Positions 36,124 to 45,557 of a DNA stretch of 64,000 nucleotides are shown here, one piece after another (positions within the stretch are counted from its first letter, which is position 1; each line of letters begins with the position of its first letter). Made by a program: the position numbers and the translations under genes. The notes under the pieces are model-generated. The model ran no database searches. It saw nothing but the letters and a program-made list of their open reading frames with translations, and had not been told where the DNA came from. The stretch is taken from contig NZ_AP023087.1 of assembly GCF_045862395.1 (NCBI RefSeq), forward strand, positions 434,001-498,000. The letters run 5' to 3'. Source of the DNA: Marinicellulosiphila megalodicopiae. GTDB lineage: Bacteria > Pseudomonadota > Gammaproteobacteria > Pseudomonadales > Natronospirillaceae.

Positions 36124-37944
36124 ATGTTTGATCCAATTGTATTGTTAGTAGGTGTAGGGTTGTTATCCATCACTTGTCAATTTCTGGCTTTCAAAATAAA
36201 TATTCCAGCAATTTTACCGCTATTGGTTACAGGTATTGTTTTGGGTCCTGTAGCGGGTGTGTTGGATCCTGATTTGTTATTTGGGGATTTATTATTTCCC
36301 ATTGTTTCATTGGCTGTCGCCATTATTTTATTTGAAGGCGCGCTGACACTCAAAGTAGATGACATAGCAGGTCACGGAAAAATGGTGCGTAATTTATGCA
36401 CAGTCGGCGCTGGTATCACTTGGGCAGTGGTCACACCTGTTGCACATTTTGCTTTAGACATGTCATGGCAAATGTCATTTTTAATTGGTGCTATTGTGAC
36501 AGTGACAGGACCCACCGTCATTGTGCCCATGCTGCGCTCAGTTAGACCGAATGCAAACATCGCCAATATTCTACGTTGGGAAGGTATCGTTATTGATCCA
36601 GTAGGAGCTTTATTGGCTGTCTTAGTATTTGAATTTATGATCTCCACACAAGACGCTTGGACACATACATTAATTACATTTGGTTTAGTACTTAGCATTG
36701 GGTTTGGTGTAGGTGCAGCAATGGGTTATGGCGTAGGTGTCATGCTTCGCAAAAACTGGATGCCACATTATTTACGCAACGTGGCCGTTTTAACGTTAAT
36801 GCTAGGGGCGTTTGCAGGTTCAAACTTGTTAGCTCATGAGTCGGGATTATTAACCATAACCGTAATGGGTATGTGGTTAGCAAATATGAAAAATGTTGAT
36901 GTAGATGACATTTTAGAATTTAAAGAAACCCTAAGTGTATTATTAATTTCAGCATTATTTATTATATTAGCCGCACGTCTAGATTTTTCAGCCATTTCTC
37001 AACTGGGTTTTGGGGCTGTATTTGTTGTGCTTTCAATCATGTTTATTGCGCGTCCTGTTTCTGTTTTTGTGTCTTCTATTGGTACCGACTTAAAAATAAA
37101 AGAACTCGCGCTATTAAGTTGGATTGCACCAAGAGGCATAGTTGCCGCTGCTGTGTCAGCATTGTTTGCCATCAAACTAGAAAGTATAGGGTACGCACAA
37201 TCAGAATTATTAGTACCAATGGTTTTTTTAGTGATTATAACCACTGTGGTTTTTCAAAGTTTAACTTCAATTTATGTGGCTAAATTATTAAATGTGCAAG
37301 CGCCTAAACCAAATGGTTATTTAATTTTTGGTGGTAATAAATTTTCAAGATTATTGGCGTTAGAATTAATTGAAAATGATATTGCTGTTCGAATCGCAGA
37401 CACAAACTGGGATGCAATTAAAGAGGCCAGAATGGAAAGTATTCCAACGTATTATGGTAATCCAATTTCAGAACACGCACGTCGTACTTTGGATCTTACG
37501 AGATTAGGTAAAGTATTGGTATTGTCGCCTTATCGACAATTAAACCCACTGGTGACGTATCATTTTGAACATGAAATGGGTAAAGGTTCGGTGCTGGGTT
37601 TAAGTGCAAGCGAACAAGATAACCGGTCCAGCCATAAATTTTCTGATTCGTATTCTAAAAAATTGGGTTTGTTCGCACAGGGTGCATCTTATAGTCGACT
37701 AGCAAGTTTAGTAGCCAAAGGCGCTGAAATAAAAACCACAAAATTGTCAGAAGCATTTACCCATGAGCAATACAAACAAACTTATGGAGTAAGAGCGATG
37801 CCATTGTGTGCAATTGATCCAAGTGGCAACGTTTATATGTATGCCATTGATCAGGATTTTAAATTAAAAAATGATTGGAAAATTATAAGCTTAGTGAATC
37901 CAGAAACTATTCAAGAAAAAATAAAAGAAATTAAACCTCTATAA
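36124..37944 (+). CDS. CPA1-type cation:proton antiporter with TrkA-N-like tail
   Basis: A 606-residue membrane protein. About 12 hydrophobic helices span residues 5-400, with the conserved LFEGALTLK and GGIVIDPVGALLA-like motifs (here WEGIVIDPVGALLAV) of NhaP-type Na+(K+)/H+ antiporters, then a cytosolic part (about 405-606) starting GYLIFGGNKFSRLLALEL that resembles a nucleotide-binding TrkA-N/RCK domain. It likely exchanges Na+ or K+ for protons across the inner membrane, fitting a marine host. The ATG at 36124 (AGG upstream) is preferred over a GTG two codons earlier. Monocistronic; its terminator overlaps the stop codon. Confidence 0.87.
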   Translation: MFDPIVLLVGVGLLSITCQFLAFKINIPAILPLLVTGIVLGPVAGVLDPDLLFGDLLFPIVSLAVAIILFEGALTLKVDDIAGHGKMVRNLCTVGAGITWAVVTPVAHFALDMSWQMSFLIGAIVTVTGPTVIVPMLRSVRPNANIANILRWEGIVIDPVGALLAVLVFEFMISTQDAWTHTLITFGLVLSIGFGVGAAMGYGVGVMLRKNWMPHYLRNVAVLTLMLGAFAGSNLLAHESGLLTITVMGMWLANMKNVDVDDILEFKETLSVLLISALFIILAARLDFSAISQLGFGAVFVVLSIMFIARPVSVFVSSIGTDLKIKELALLSWIAPRGIVAAAVSALFAIKLESIGYAQSELLVPMVFLVIITTVVFQSLTSIYVAKLLNVQAPKPNGYLIFGGNKFSRLLALELIENDIAVRIADTNWDAIKEARMESIPTYYGNPISEHARRTLDLTRLGKVLVLSPYRQLNPLVTYHFEHEMGKGSVLGLSASEQDNRSSHKFSDSYSKKLGLFAQGASYSRLASLVAKGAEIKTTKLSEAFTHEQYKQTYGVRAMPLCAIDPSGNVYMYAIDQDFKLKNDWKIISLVNPETIQEKIKEIKPL

Positions 37945-37961
37945 ATAGAGGTTTTTATTTT
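37933..37961 (+). terminator. terminator overlapping the antiporter stop codon
   Basis: A 10-bp palindrome (AAACCTCTAT / ATAGAGGTTT) with TTTATTTTA after it; the TAA stop lies in the loop. It may also serve the convergent GST gene. Confidence 0.75.
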
Positions 37962-37969
37962 ATGAAAAA

Positions 37970-38593
37970 TTATTTCTCAGTTCGCATCGTATAATACGCT
38001 TGAATAATTGGTTCATTTTTCATGCGATTAAAATGTGCAAATAATTTGGGTGTAAGGGATTCAACCAAATCCGTAGGCACGTGATCTAAAGCCCCTTTTG
38101 TAAGACTGTTTATTTGCACGAAACATTTAATGTCTGCCACGGTTAATTTACCATCACAAAAATAATCATCATTAGATCGAATCAATAAGCTTTCTAATCC
38201 CTTTAATATGGTGCTTAACCAACCTTTAACAAACTGTTCTCTTGCCTGTTTTAATTCGTCGTCTTTTAAGCCAAATGTTTTGACTAAATGATGGCTAATA
38301 TCTTCAATGGCGCTCATCACTTCTTCGCAATATAACGCTTGTAAATCATTAATTGGATATAAGTGGGTAAGCTTGCCTATGTAACTTAAAATTGGGTTGG
38401 TTTGCGTAATTAAGTTGCCGTCTATTTCTAAAACAGGTATGGAGTTAAACGGTGTGGATTGTCGAAATTCGGCAAATTGTGCAAATGAAAGTCGGTGATC
38501 GTCAAATTCAATTTTACCGCTGTGAAATGCAATTCGAATGGCTTCGGCGCGTCCGCCATCAAAATCAAAGTAGGATAATTTGTAGTTTGGCAT
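37970..38593 (-). CDS. glutathione S-transferase, sigma-like
   Basis: A 207-residue cytosolic protein with an N-terminal thioredoxin-like domain (YKLSYFDFDGGRAEAIRIAF, with the early Tyr that activates glutathione, and the cis-Pro region NSIPVLEIDG) and an all-helical C-terminal domain (KLTVADIKCFVQINSLTKG). The YFDFDGGRAE pattern is that of sigma-class GSTs. It conjugates glutathione to electrophiles or reduces peroxides; the actual substrate is unknown. It converges on the antiporter gene. Confidence 0.85.
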   Translation of the reverse strand: MPNYKLSYFDFDGGRAEAIRIAFHSGKIEFDDHRLSFAQFAEFRQSTPFNSIPVLEIDGNLITQTNPILSYIGKLTHLYPINDLQALYCEEVMSAIEDISHHLVKTFGLKDDELKQAREQFVKGWLSTILKGLESLLIRSNDDYFCDGKLTVADIKCFVQINSLTKGALDHVPTDLVESLTPKLFAHFNRMKNEPIIQAYYTMRTEK

Positions 38594-38731
38594 ACAGGCT
38601 CATTGAGGAATTTAGGAAAGTGATTAATTGTGATCATTGAGCAAAAATCAAGTAGAGGGCAGGTAATAGGGTGATGCCTGTGTCAATTAAAATATGTTAA
38701 AGTGAGAAAAAATAACATCCTAGGGGGATAT

Positions 38732-41035
38732 ATGCGTAAATTTCGATTGAGTGTAATGGCGGTTTTTACTGTTTGCTTGATGTTGGTTCAACTAAAGCTG
38801 TTGGCGTTTGAACTACCTGATCAATTATCTGAAGAAGATAAACAAATCATTTTAGATAAAATTAATGAGTTTAGATCTCAGGTTGCATTGGGTTTGCTTG
38901 ATGATGCAAATGGCAATCCTGTGCCTACGGCCACTAATATGAATAAATTAGTGTGGGACGACGCGCTTGCTCTTGTGGCAACACAATATGCTGCTCAAAA
39001 AATTTGGGGGCATAACAGTAATCGACAATCTGATTTAGGAGACAATTTTGAGTTGGCCAGTTTTAGTCAACTTGGATATGTAGGGGAAAATATTTATGTA
39101 GCGAGTTCAACCTCTGTTCCTACGATAAATACGCTTTTAAATGGATTTGACGCATGGGAAAGTGAAGTTGCCGATTGGGTTTATAGTACCTCGACGAATG
39201 GCGACTGTGAACCTAACTCCGCTTGTGGACATTTTACGCAGGATGCTTGGGCAAAAACCCGTTATATAGGCTGTGGGTTTATTCGAGCAGATGAAATTCA
39301 AAATTTAAATTTTAATTGGCCGTCTACGTATTTAGTTTGTAATTATTTCCCAGGAGGTAACTATATTGGTCAACCAGTTTATTTGTCTGGAGAAATTGCA
39401 AGTGCTTGTGAAGCAGATCGTACGCCAAATATAGAAACCGGTTTGTGTGAAGGTGGCTTAGCTTATGATTTTGTCGAACTAGGCAATACTACTGTGACCC
39501 AATGTGATGACTCGGTGGGGCGATATATCTGCGATGAAACCTCAACTCTTGATTCTGATAACGACGGTTACAGCGATTATATTGAATTTCAGTTTTCTAC
39601 GGACAAGAATAATATTTTAGATTTTCCTAAATGTTCGATTGGCCGATTTTACCTAGATGGTGTGTGTGAAGAAGCGCCTGCAGGCAGTTTTGTCGAGATT
39701 GAAGGTGCACTTGAAGCCACATTATGTCCAGCAGGTAAATATCAACCCAACCCTGGCATGCAATCGTGTATTTTGACTGAGAAAGGTAAATATTCAGAAG
39801 CAGGCGCAGAAGTTTCTATTGCTTGTATGGTGGGTACATATCAACCGATTGAAGGGCAAGGTGCATGTGAGATTGCAAGTGCAGGGAATTACGTTTCAAT
39901 CCAAGGTGCGATTGAACAAATTGAATGCCCTCCTGGTAGATACCAGCCTTTGACAGGGCAAAATAACTGCTTGATTGCCCCTGCTGGCAGTTTTGTTGAT
40001 GCATATCAAGCTCAAACTTTTACAGCTTGTCCGGCAGGAACCTATCAGCCAAATGCCGGAAGTACCGATTGTGAGCAAACACCAGCTGGTCAGTTTTCAC
40101 AAGAAGGCGCGACTGATTCAGAAGTTTGTACTATTGGAACTTATCAGCCCTTAGAAGGGCAGGGGTTATGTTTAAATGCCAGTGTCGGACACTATGTGAG
40201 TGAAACTGGATCAATTAACCAAGTCAGTTGTGAAAAGGGATATTACCAAAGCGATATAGGGCAAATTAATTGTAATTTGTCTCCTGCGGGTGCATTTGTA
40301 AATATGCAAGGTGCTGACAATTTTACTCAATGTCTGCCTGGTACATATCAGCCGTTAGCGGGTTCTATTGCTTGTATTGATGCGCCAATTAACCACTTTG
40401 TAAATCTAGAGGGGGCAATTGAAGCGTCAGTGTGTCCGCAGGGTACCTCACAGCCTTTAACAGGGCAGACAGAGTGTGTTTCGGATACCACTACAGCTAC
40501 CACTACAAACTCTGAAACAGATACTGAAACACAAACTGAAGTTGAAACTGATTCAGCAACACAAACTGAAGTTGAGACTGATTCAGCAACACAAACTGAA
40601 GTTGAGACTGATTCGGCAACACAAACTGAAGTAGAGACTGATTCAGAAACTCAAACTGAAGTAGAGACTGATTCAGCAACACAAACTGAAGTTGAGACTG
40701 ATTCAGAAACTCAAACTGAAGTTGAAACTGATTCAGCAACACAAACTGAAGTAGAGACTGATTCAGAAACTCAAACTGAAGTTGAGACTGATTCAGCAAC
40801 ACAAACTGAGGTTGAGACTGATTCAGCAACACAAACTGAAGTTGAGACTGATTCAGCAACTCAAACTGAGGTTGAAACTGATTCAGCAACACAAACTGAA
40901 GTTGAGGCTGGTCCCCAGAATTCCGAAAATGAAAAACTTGAAGACAGCGCATTTGGCCAGATTACCATGTTTTGGTTGATGTCATTGATGATGTTGCTTG
41001 GATTATTTAATAGTCAAAACATCAGAAAGTCTTAG
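38732..41035 (+). CDS. secreted CAP (SCP/PR-1) protein with GCC2/GCC3-like Cys repeats and Thr/Glu minisatellite
   Basis: A 767-residue protein with a Sec signal peptide (VMAVFTVCLMLVQLKLLAFE). Residues about 25-220 form a CAP domain (HNSNRQSD, GENIYVASS, CGHFTQDAWAKTRYIGCG, LVCNYFPGGNYIGQPVY). Then come a calcium-like DSDNDGYSD loop, eight or so Cys repeats of the ephrin-receptor-like GCC2/GCC3 type (CPAGTYQPNAGSTDC), twelve near-identical 10-residue repeats (TQTEVETDSA) and a C-terminal hydrophobic helix plus NIRKS, which looks like a membrane-anchoring or sorting tail. The start ATG at 38732 has AGGGGG; a GTG 10 codons upstream is less likely. Ligand unknown; surface adhesion or protease-like roles are guesses. 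Confidence 0.82.
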   Translation: MRKFRLSVMAVFTVCLMLVQLKLLAFELPDQLSEEDKQIILDKINEFRSQVALGLLDDANGNPVPTATNMNKLVWDDALALVATQYAAQKIWGHNSNRQSDLGDNFELASFSQLGYVGENIYVASSTSVPTINTLLNGFDAWESEVADWVYSTSTNGDCEPNSACGHFTQDAWAKTRYIGCGFIRADEIQNLNFNWPSTYLVCNYFPGGNYIGQPVYLSGEIASACEADRTPNIETGLCEGGLAYDFVELGNTTVTQCDDSVGRYICDETSTLDSDNDGYSDYIEFQFSTDKNNILDFPKCSIGRFYLDGVCEEAPAGSFVEIEGALEATLCPAGKYQPNPGMQSCILTEKGKYSEAGAEVSIACMVGTYQPIEGQGACEIASAGNYVSIQGAIEQIECPPGRYQPLTGQNNCLIAPAGSFVDAYQAQTFTACPAGTYQPNAGSTDCEQTPAGQFSQEGATDSEVCTIGTYQPLEGQGLCLNASVGHYVSETGSINQVSCEKGYYQSDIGQINCNLSPAGAFVNMQGADNFTQCLPGTYQPLAGSIACIDAPINHFVNLEGAIEASVCPQGTSQPLTGQTECVSDTTTATTTNSETDTETQTEVETDSATQTEVETDSATQTEVETDSATQTEVETDSETQTEVETDSATQTEVETDSETQTEVETDSATQTEVETDSETQTEVETDSATQTEVETDSATQTEVETDSATQTEVETDSATQTEVEAGPQNSENEKLEDSAFGQITMFWLMSLMMLLGLFNSQNIRKS
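40531..40890 (+). repeat. 30-bp coding minisatellite, 12 full units
   Basis: Twelve consecutive 30-bp units, each encoding TQTEVETDSA or TQTEVETDSE, plus a partial unit to about 40910. Units differ by only a few bases (GTTGAG/GTAGAG/GTTGAA, TCAGCA/TCAGAA), so the array is young or homogenised. It makes a Thr/Glu-rich stalk between the Cys repeats and the membrane tail. Confidence 0.95.
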
Positions 41036-41574
41036 TGTTTTTTTAAAGTTTTAAGGCCTCAGTAATGGGGCTTTTTTATGTCTATATGTTGTAAATTCTA
41101 CTCTACTTTGAGGTGGATATAATTTTAAACACGCACACATTAAAGTCAGCTGAGATCGGGTTTTAAAAATACAACTGCGATGCAACAGTAATGCAACAGC
41201 AATACAACAAATAGCTAAGCGTTTATATCCTAAAAATTGTGATTGAGTTACATTTCTAAGCGTTTTTATACAATTGATTAGGTATAAATAATGTATTATT
41301 AATGTCTTGGTGGTGTAATTAATATTATTTTATGTATTTCCCCAAAATTAATTCGGTATTCATTTAAATAGGCAAAGTAATCCATCATTATTCTTAATGA
41401 CGATTATAAAAATTACAGTGTGAATACTTAATGCCAAAAGTGATCAATTGGGCTTTTATTGTTAAATTTAACGCCGTTAACATTTCAATACTTGAGTCAA
41501 GTAAGGGTTAGCGATCATAATACGCCGATCAACTATTAATAACTCAGCAATCCAAAAAGGGGGGCAGTGATTAC
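41036..41574. other. 540-bp intergenic region
   Basis: A weak hairpin with T-run (GCCTC...GGGGCTTTTTT, about 41057-41079) probably ends the CAP gene. The rest is AT-rich with TGCAACA-like short repeats at about 41181-41210 and no gene or operator that I can support. Confidence 0.4.
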
Positions 41575-44184
41575 ATGAAAAACCTACTGCCTATTTTTGC
41601 AGGTTGCATCATTGTGCTTTCAAGTTGCATTCAACCTACTAATTCCATCAATACTCAAACAGAAACGGATTCTAAAACAGATATTGTAGTAGCTACCAAT
41701 TTACAGCCTGTGTCATTACATACTTCTGAATTAATTGATGACACCATTTATTTTGATGCTTCTCAATCTTATGATCCTGATGGGCAAATAGTGGAATATC
41801 GTTGGTTGGTAAATGATGAGGTTGTCTCAAGAGAAAAAATAGGTTCATATAAGCCCGATCATAGCGGTCTTTTTACTTTGTCTTTAATTGTGGAAGACAA
41901 TAAAGGGCTCATTGGTGCGTCCAGTGAAATTCAGTACGAGCTTGATTTTATCCCTACAGAAAACACAGCTCCGTATGCCAAAGCTTACATCTCCATTGAA
42001 GATTTTACAGTCTCATTTAATGCCTTGGATGTGTCGGACGATTATGACACACCAGATCAATTAAACTACTTATGGACTATTAATGGTGTGACAATGTTAG
42101 AAGGCATTAATCCTGTGACTGAAGTTGAGGCGGGGTATCATTATTTTGATTTAACAGTCACTGATCGCAATGGTTTATTTATTAAGACGCAATCTCAAAA
42201 CTTTTCGATTGGAATGCCTAATCTTGCCCCGACTGCCAAATTAGAAGTTGTCGCTCAACATGATTGGTATGCAGTATTTAAAGCCAGTGAAGCCATGGAT
42301 TTAAACGGAGAAGAGATTACATTTGAATGGTCTTTTGGAGATGACACCTCTGCTTTTGGTGAGCAAGTTAATCATGAATACGAAGCGGACGGTTCTTATA
42401 CAGTGATGTTAAGTGTGACAGACGGTGAGTTAGTCTCTCATTACCCGATGCAAATTAACGTTGAAAAAGAAGTCTATGTGCCTGTTGCTAATAATTTAAT
42501 TAGTAACGGAGATTTTGAATCGGGTATTGCACCCTGGGGTAAATTTGGTGAAATTGAATATTCATTTTCAGATATTGCTCACAGTGGAAACACGTCTTTA
42601 TATGTTTATGATAGGGCGGCAGCTTGGAGCAGCATCAATTATGAATTTGGCCCACTAACATTGGGTAATGATTATGAATTTAATGTTTGGATGCGCTTAG
42701 ATGCAGGTGAAAGTACTACTGGCAAGTTAAGTTTATTTTATGTGGATAGTGTTGGGGCACATATTGAAAATGTAGCCACTGCAGAGCTAGTTGCAGGAAA
42801 ATGGACATTACTTAAAGGTACTTATACTCATTTACCTCAAGGTGAGTTGACGGATATGTTTGTGTATGCCGAAGCCACCAGAACAAGTGCTAATTATTTT
42901 GTAGATGATTTATCAATTACAGGTGATGTCGATCCGATATTGCCTATGCCTAGCAATATAGATATCGCCATAGATCACCATACCGCATACCAAGTAATTG
43001 ATGGATTCGGAGCATTGGGGCCAATGTGGGGCATTGAGCCTTGGAGTGAAAGTCAAACTGAAAAATTATATGGAATGGGTGAGGATCAATTAGGTTTGTC
43101 AATTATTCGTACCATGTTGACACCTGATCCCAATACTTGGAAAGATTACGTTAATCTACTAAAAAACGTTCAAAACACGGGGGAGGATGTAAAAATAATG
43201 GCCACACCTTGGTCGCCCCCAGCCTACATGAAAGACAACAATAGTTTGATTTATGGAGGGAAATTACTCCCAGAATATTATGATGATTATGCTTACCATT
43301 TAAATAACTATGTCTATTATATGCAAGATAACGACATTGAGATTGATGTCATTTCCATTCAAAACGAACCCGATTGGATTCCAGGATATGAATCATGTGA
43401 GTGGGATGGCATTACCATTCGTAATTTTATGCGTGACCATGGCGATAAAATAAAAAATGCAAAAGTGCTTATAGGTGAATCGGTTGGATTTAACCGTGAC
43501 ATAACCGATCCTGCATTAGTTGATGCCGGTGCATTAGAAAACATTGATCTAGTTGGTGGGCATTTATATGGAGCCCAAAGTTCAGGCAATTTTGAAGAAT
43601 ACCCTTTAGCCGAAATAACTGGTACAAGAGTGTGGATGACTGAATGGTATACACATGAAGCGGATGGCAACGGAAGTGATATTTGGGGTGATGACTTTCA
43701 TAAAACAACGTGGGATGAAACATTAGATGACGTATTAGGTGGCATTCATCATTCTATGGAAATTAATTGGAGTGCTTACATTTGGTGGTGGGCCGTGAGG
43801 TTTTATTCCTTTATGGGCGATGGCGACCCAATATATGGCACTCAAGAAGGGCAGATACTTAAACGTGGCTGGGCATTTTCTCATTATTCTAAATTTGTTA
43901 GACCCGACTCATTAAGAGTTCAAGCAAATACTATGGCGCTTGCGCAAAATTTAGATGTAACTGTCTATCAAAAAGACAAACAACTCATACTGGTGATTCT
44001 TAACCGAGAAACAAACCCTGTTGATGGTGTCAAAATTGGTTTCACCCAAAATATAGAATCAGCAGAATTTTATTACACCTCCCAATTTAGAAATCGTGAA
44101 TTAATGCCTAGTACCGTTGATGGACAAACTGTCACTGTGGATATAGGTGCGCGCAGTATTTCTACCATTATATTAAATCTATAA
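41575..44184 (+). CDS. GH30 glycoside hydrolase lipoprotein with PKD and CBM domains
   Basis: An 869-residue lipoprotein (lipobox LSSCIQ). In order: a short Thr/Asp linker, three PKD/Ig-like domains (about 45-300), a CBM4/9/22-like jelly-roll (about 305-455, LISNGDFESGIAPWGKFG), then a GH30 (beta/alpha)8 catalytic domain (about 465-780) with a beta-sandwich tail. The likely catalytic acid is Glu in SIQNEPDW and the nucleophile Glu in VWMTEWYTH. The aromatic, xylanase-like layout (DGFGA, TPWSPPAYMKD) suggests the glucuronoxylanase branch rather than glucosylceramidase, but the subfamily needs a tree. It probably acts at the cell surface on xylan-like glycans. Start ATG 41575. Confidence 0.87.
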   Translation: MKNLLPIFAGCIIVLSSCIQPTNSINTQTETDSKTDIVVATNLQPVSLHTSELIDDTIYFDASQSYDPDGQIVEYRWLVNDEVVSREKIGSYKPDHSGLFTLSLIVEDNKGLIGASSEIQYELDFIPTENTAPYAKAYISIEDFTVSFNALDVSDDYDTPDQLNYLWTINGVTMLEGINPVTEVEAGYHYFDLTVTDRNGLFIKTQSQNFSIGMPNLAPTAKLEVVAQHDWYAVFKASEAMDLNGEEITFEWSFGDDTSAFGEQVNHEYEADGSYTVMLSVTDGELVSHYPMQINVEKEVYVPVANNLISNGDFESGIAPWGKFGEIEYSFSDIAHSGNTSLYVYDRAAAWSSINYEFGPLTLGNDYEFNVWMRLDAGESTTGKLSLFYVDSVGAHIENVATAELVAGKWTLLKGTYTHLPQGELTDMFVYAEATRTSANYFVDDLSITGDVDPILPMPSNIDIAIDHHTAYQVIDGFGALGPMWGIEPWSESQTEKLYGMGEDQLGLSIIRTMLTPDPNTWKDYVNLLKNVQNTGEDVKIMATPWSPPAYMKDNNSLIYGGKLLPEYYDDYAYHLNNYVYYMQDNDIEIDVISIQNEPDWIPGYESCEWDGITIRNFMRDHGDKIKNAKVLIGESVGFNRDITDPALVDAGALENIDLVGGHLYGAQSSGNFEEYPLAEITGTRVWMTEWYTHEADGNGSDIWGDDFHKTTWDETLDDVLGGIHHSMEINWSAYIWWWAVRFYSFMGDGDPIYGTQEGQILKRGWAFSHYSKFVRPDSLRVQANTMALAQNLDVTVYQKDKQLILVILNRETNPVDGVKIGFTQNIESAEFYYTSQFRNRELMPSTVDGQTVTVDIGARSISTIILNL

Positions 44185-44632
44185 GTTCAAAATTAATCGC
44201 ACTTTACTTTAATGTGGGTGCTTTTATTCAAAATAATTCATAAAATGTAATCTTTTGTAAACTCTCATTTGAAGTGTGAAATATTTTAACATGGGTGGTT
44301 ATGATTAAAATTAGTGCAGAAAAAGCCTAGTATTAGGTGGTTAGACGAAGATAAGGATTAAAAGTATTTAATAAAAAACTGTAATTGAAGTCTCAATTTA
44401 TGTAAATACTGCATGTTCCCCCTTGAAATATTACATTACATACACTCATAATACATTTAAATAACATTTACTCGATAAAAGGTTAAAAATCAAATAATAG
44501 CAATTGATGATAGATCTTCTAATTTAAGCAAAACTAGATCTAACTGTTTAAATTTACCTAAGTCATAATATTGAAATTCATAATTAAAGGCAGTGGTCGA
44601 TCGCCTTTAATTGAAAAAAGGTTTAAGAAGTA
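44185..44632. other. 450-bp intergenic region
   Basis: A weak hairpin after the GH30 stop (GCACTTTAC...GTGGGTGC, about 44209-44231, then TTTTATT) may be its terminator. The remainder is AT-rich with nothing recognisable. Confidence 0.35.
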
Positions 44633-45262
44633 ATGAAAAGTCTAATAACAGTTGGTGCAATAGTATGTCTACTATCGATTTTTTCCAGTTGTGACAACGT
44701 AAATGAAAACAGTAAAAATACTCACAAAGGCAGTGATGAAATTCAGTATTACTCTGATATAAGCCCGACAGGCAAGTTATCAGGCTTGGCGCCATTATTG
44801 AATGAAACAAAACTAATCGGGCTAATTATCGAAGAATTAAAAAAAGGATTTTGCGGGTTTAACGGACAGGTAAAATCTGAACATAAAGGTTACACCGGTG
44901 TGGGTTATGCAGACAGCATAAATGAAAGTGGTGCAAGCATCTCTTGGCAAATACACATTCCACAAAGGGGAAATTTTGATTTATTGATTACCTATGCAAG
45001 TGGTGCAAAAACAAATAAAGCCACTTTAAATGTTGAAGGACAAACACAAAATATTAATTTCAACATAACAGAAAATGAATGGGAAAATTGGCAGGTTTTA
45101 AAAATAAATGTACCAATGGATCAGGGAGTGAACACAATCTCACTACGAGCTACTGCACAAGCAGGTTTGCCAAATATAGATTCAATTAAAATTATAAGCA
45201 GAGAGCCTATTAAACCTTCAAATTGTAAAGGTATTGTCTATCCATCTGAAATATCGTTTTAA
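44633..45262 (+). CDS. small lipoprotein with CBM35/CBM6-like domain
   Basis: A 209-residue lipoprotein (lipobox FSSCDN). Residues about 75-200 form a beta-jelly-roll with the CBM6/35 pattern: YTGVGYADSINESGASISW, FDLLITYASGAKTNKATLNV and GVNTISLRATAQAGLPNIDSIKI. It has no catalytic domain. It may present a polysaccharide at the cell surface for the GH30 enzyme upstream; that link rests on proximity only. Start ATG 44633; AAGAAG precedes. Confidence 0.75.
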   Translation: MKSLITVGAIVCLLSIFSSCDNVNENSKNTHKGSDEIQYYSDISPTGKLSGLAPLLNETKLIGLIIEELKKGFCGFNGQVKSEHKGYTGVGYADSINESGASISWQIHIPQRGNFDLLITYASGAKTNKATLNVEGQTQNINFNITENEWENWQVLKINVPMDQGVNTISLRATAQAGLPNIDSIKIISREPIKPSNCKGIVYPSEISF

Positions 45263-45282
45263 GTTCAAAGGATGATTGTTTT

Positions 45283-45370
45283 GAAAAATAAATGGATCTG
45301 GTTTTACAATTTACATGACAGTTAATATAGAGACTGGGATATTGATTTATCTTAGCCTTTTAGTTTTATA
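45283..45370 (+). repeat. dispersed hairpin repeat, copy C (decayed)
   Basis: Starts AAAATAAATGGATCTGGTTT, then CAATTTACATGACAGTTAAT and a decayed hairpin (GACTGGGATATT...TTATCTTAGCC). It matches copies at 57521, 59703 and 63084 but lacks their 3' half. It lies 20 bp after the CBM lipoprotein stop. Confidence 0.8.
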
Positions 45371-45557
45371 AATTAGTGAGTAGATTGAGCGTCATATTAT
45401 TGTCAGAAATGATACAAGCTAATAAAATTCTGTAAATTTATTGACCAAAAAGGTTTAAAAAATTATCAATTCGAGTATTATTCTCGAAAATTGTGCCAAT
45501 TAGTTCACAAAATTGGCACTTGTATCCATATAAAAATATTCTTTTAAGGAATTTATT

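Noticed and set aside
40531..40890. Possible CRISPR array
   Set aside because: Units are contiguous with no unique spacers and are in frame within a coding sequence.
40503..40952. 149-residue minus-strand reading frame rich in LNQSQLQF repeats
   Set aside because: It is the antisense image of the coding 30-bp minisatellite; no start signal.
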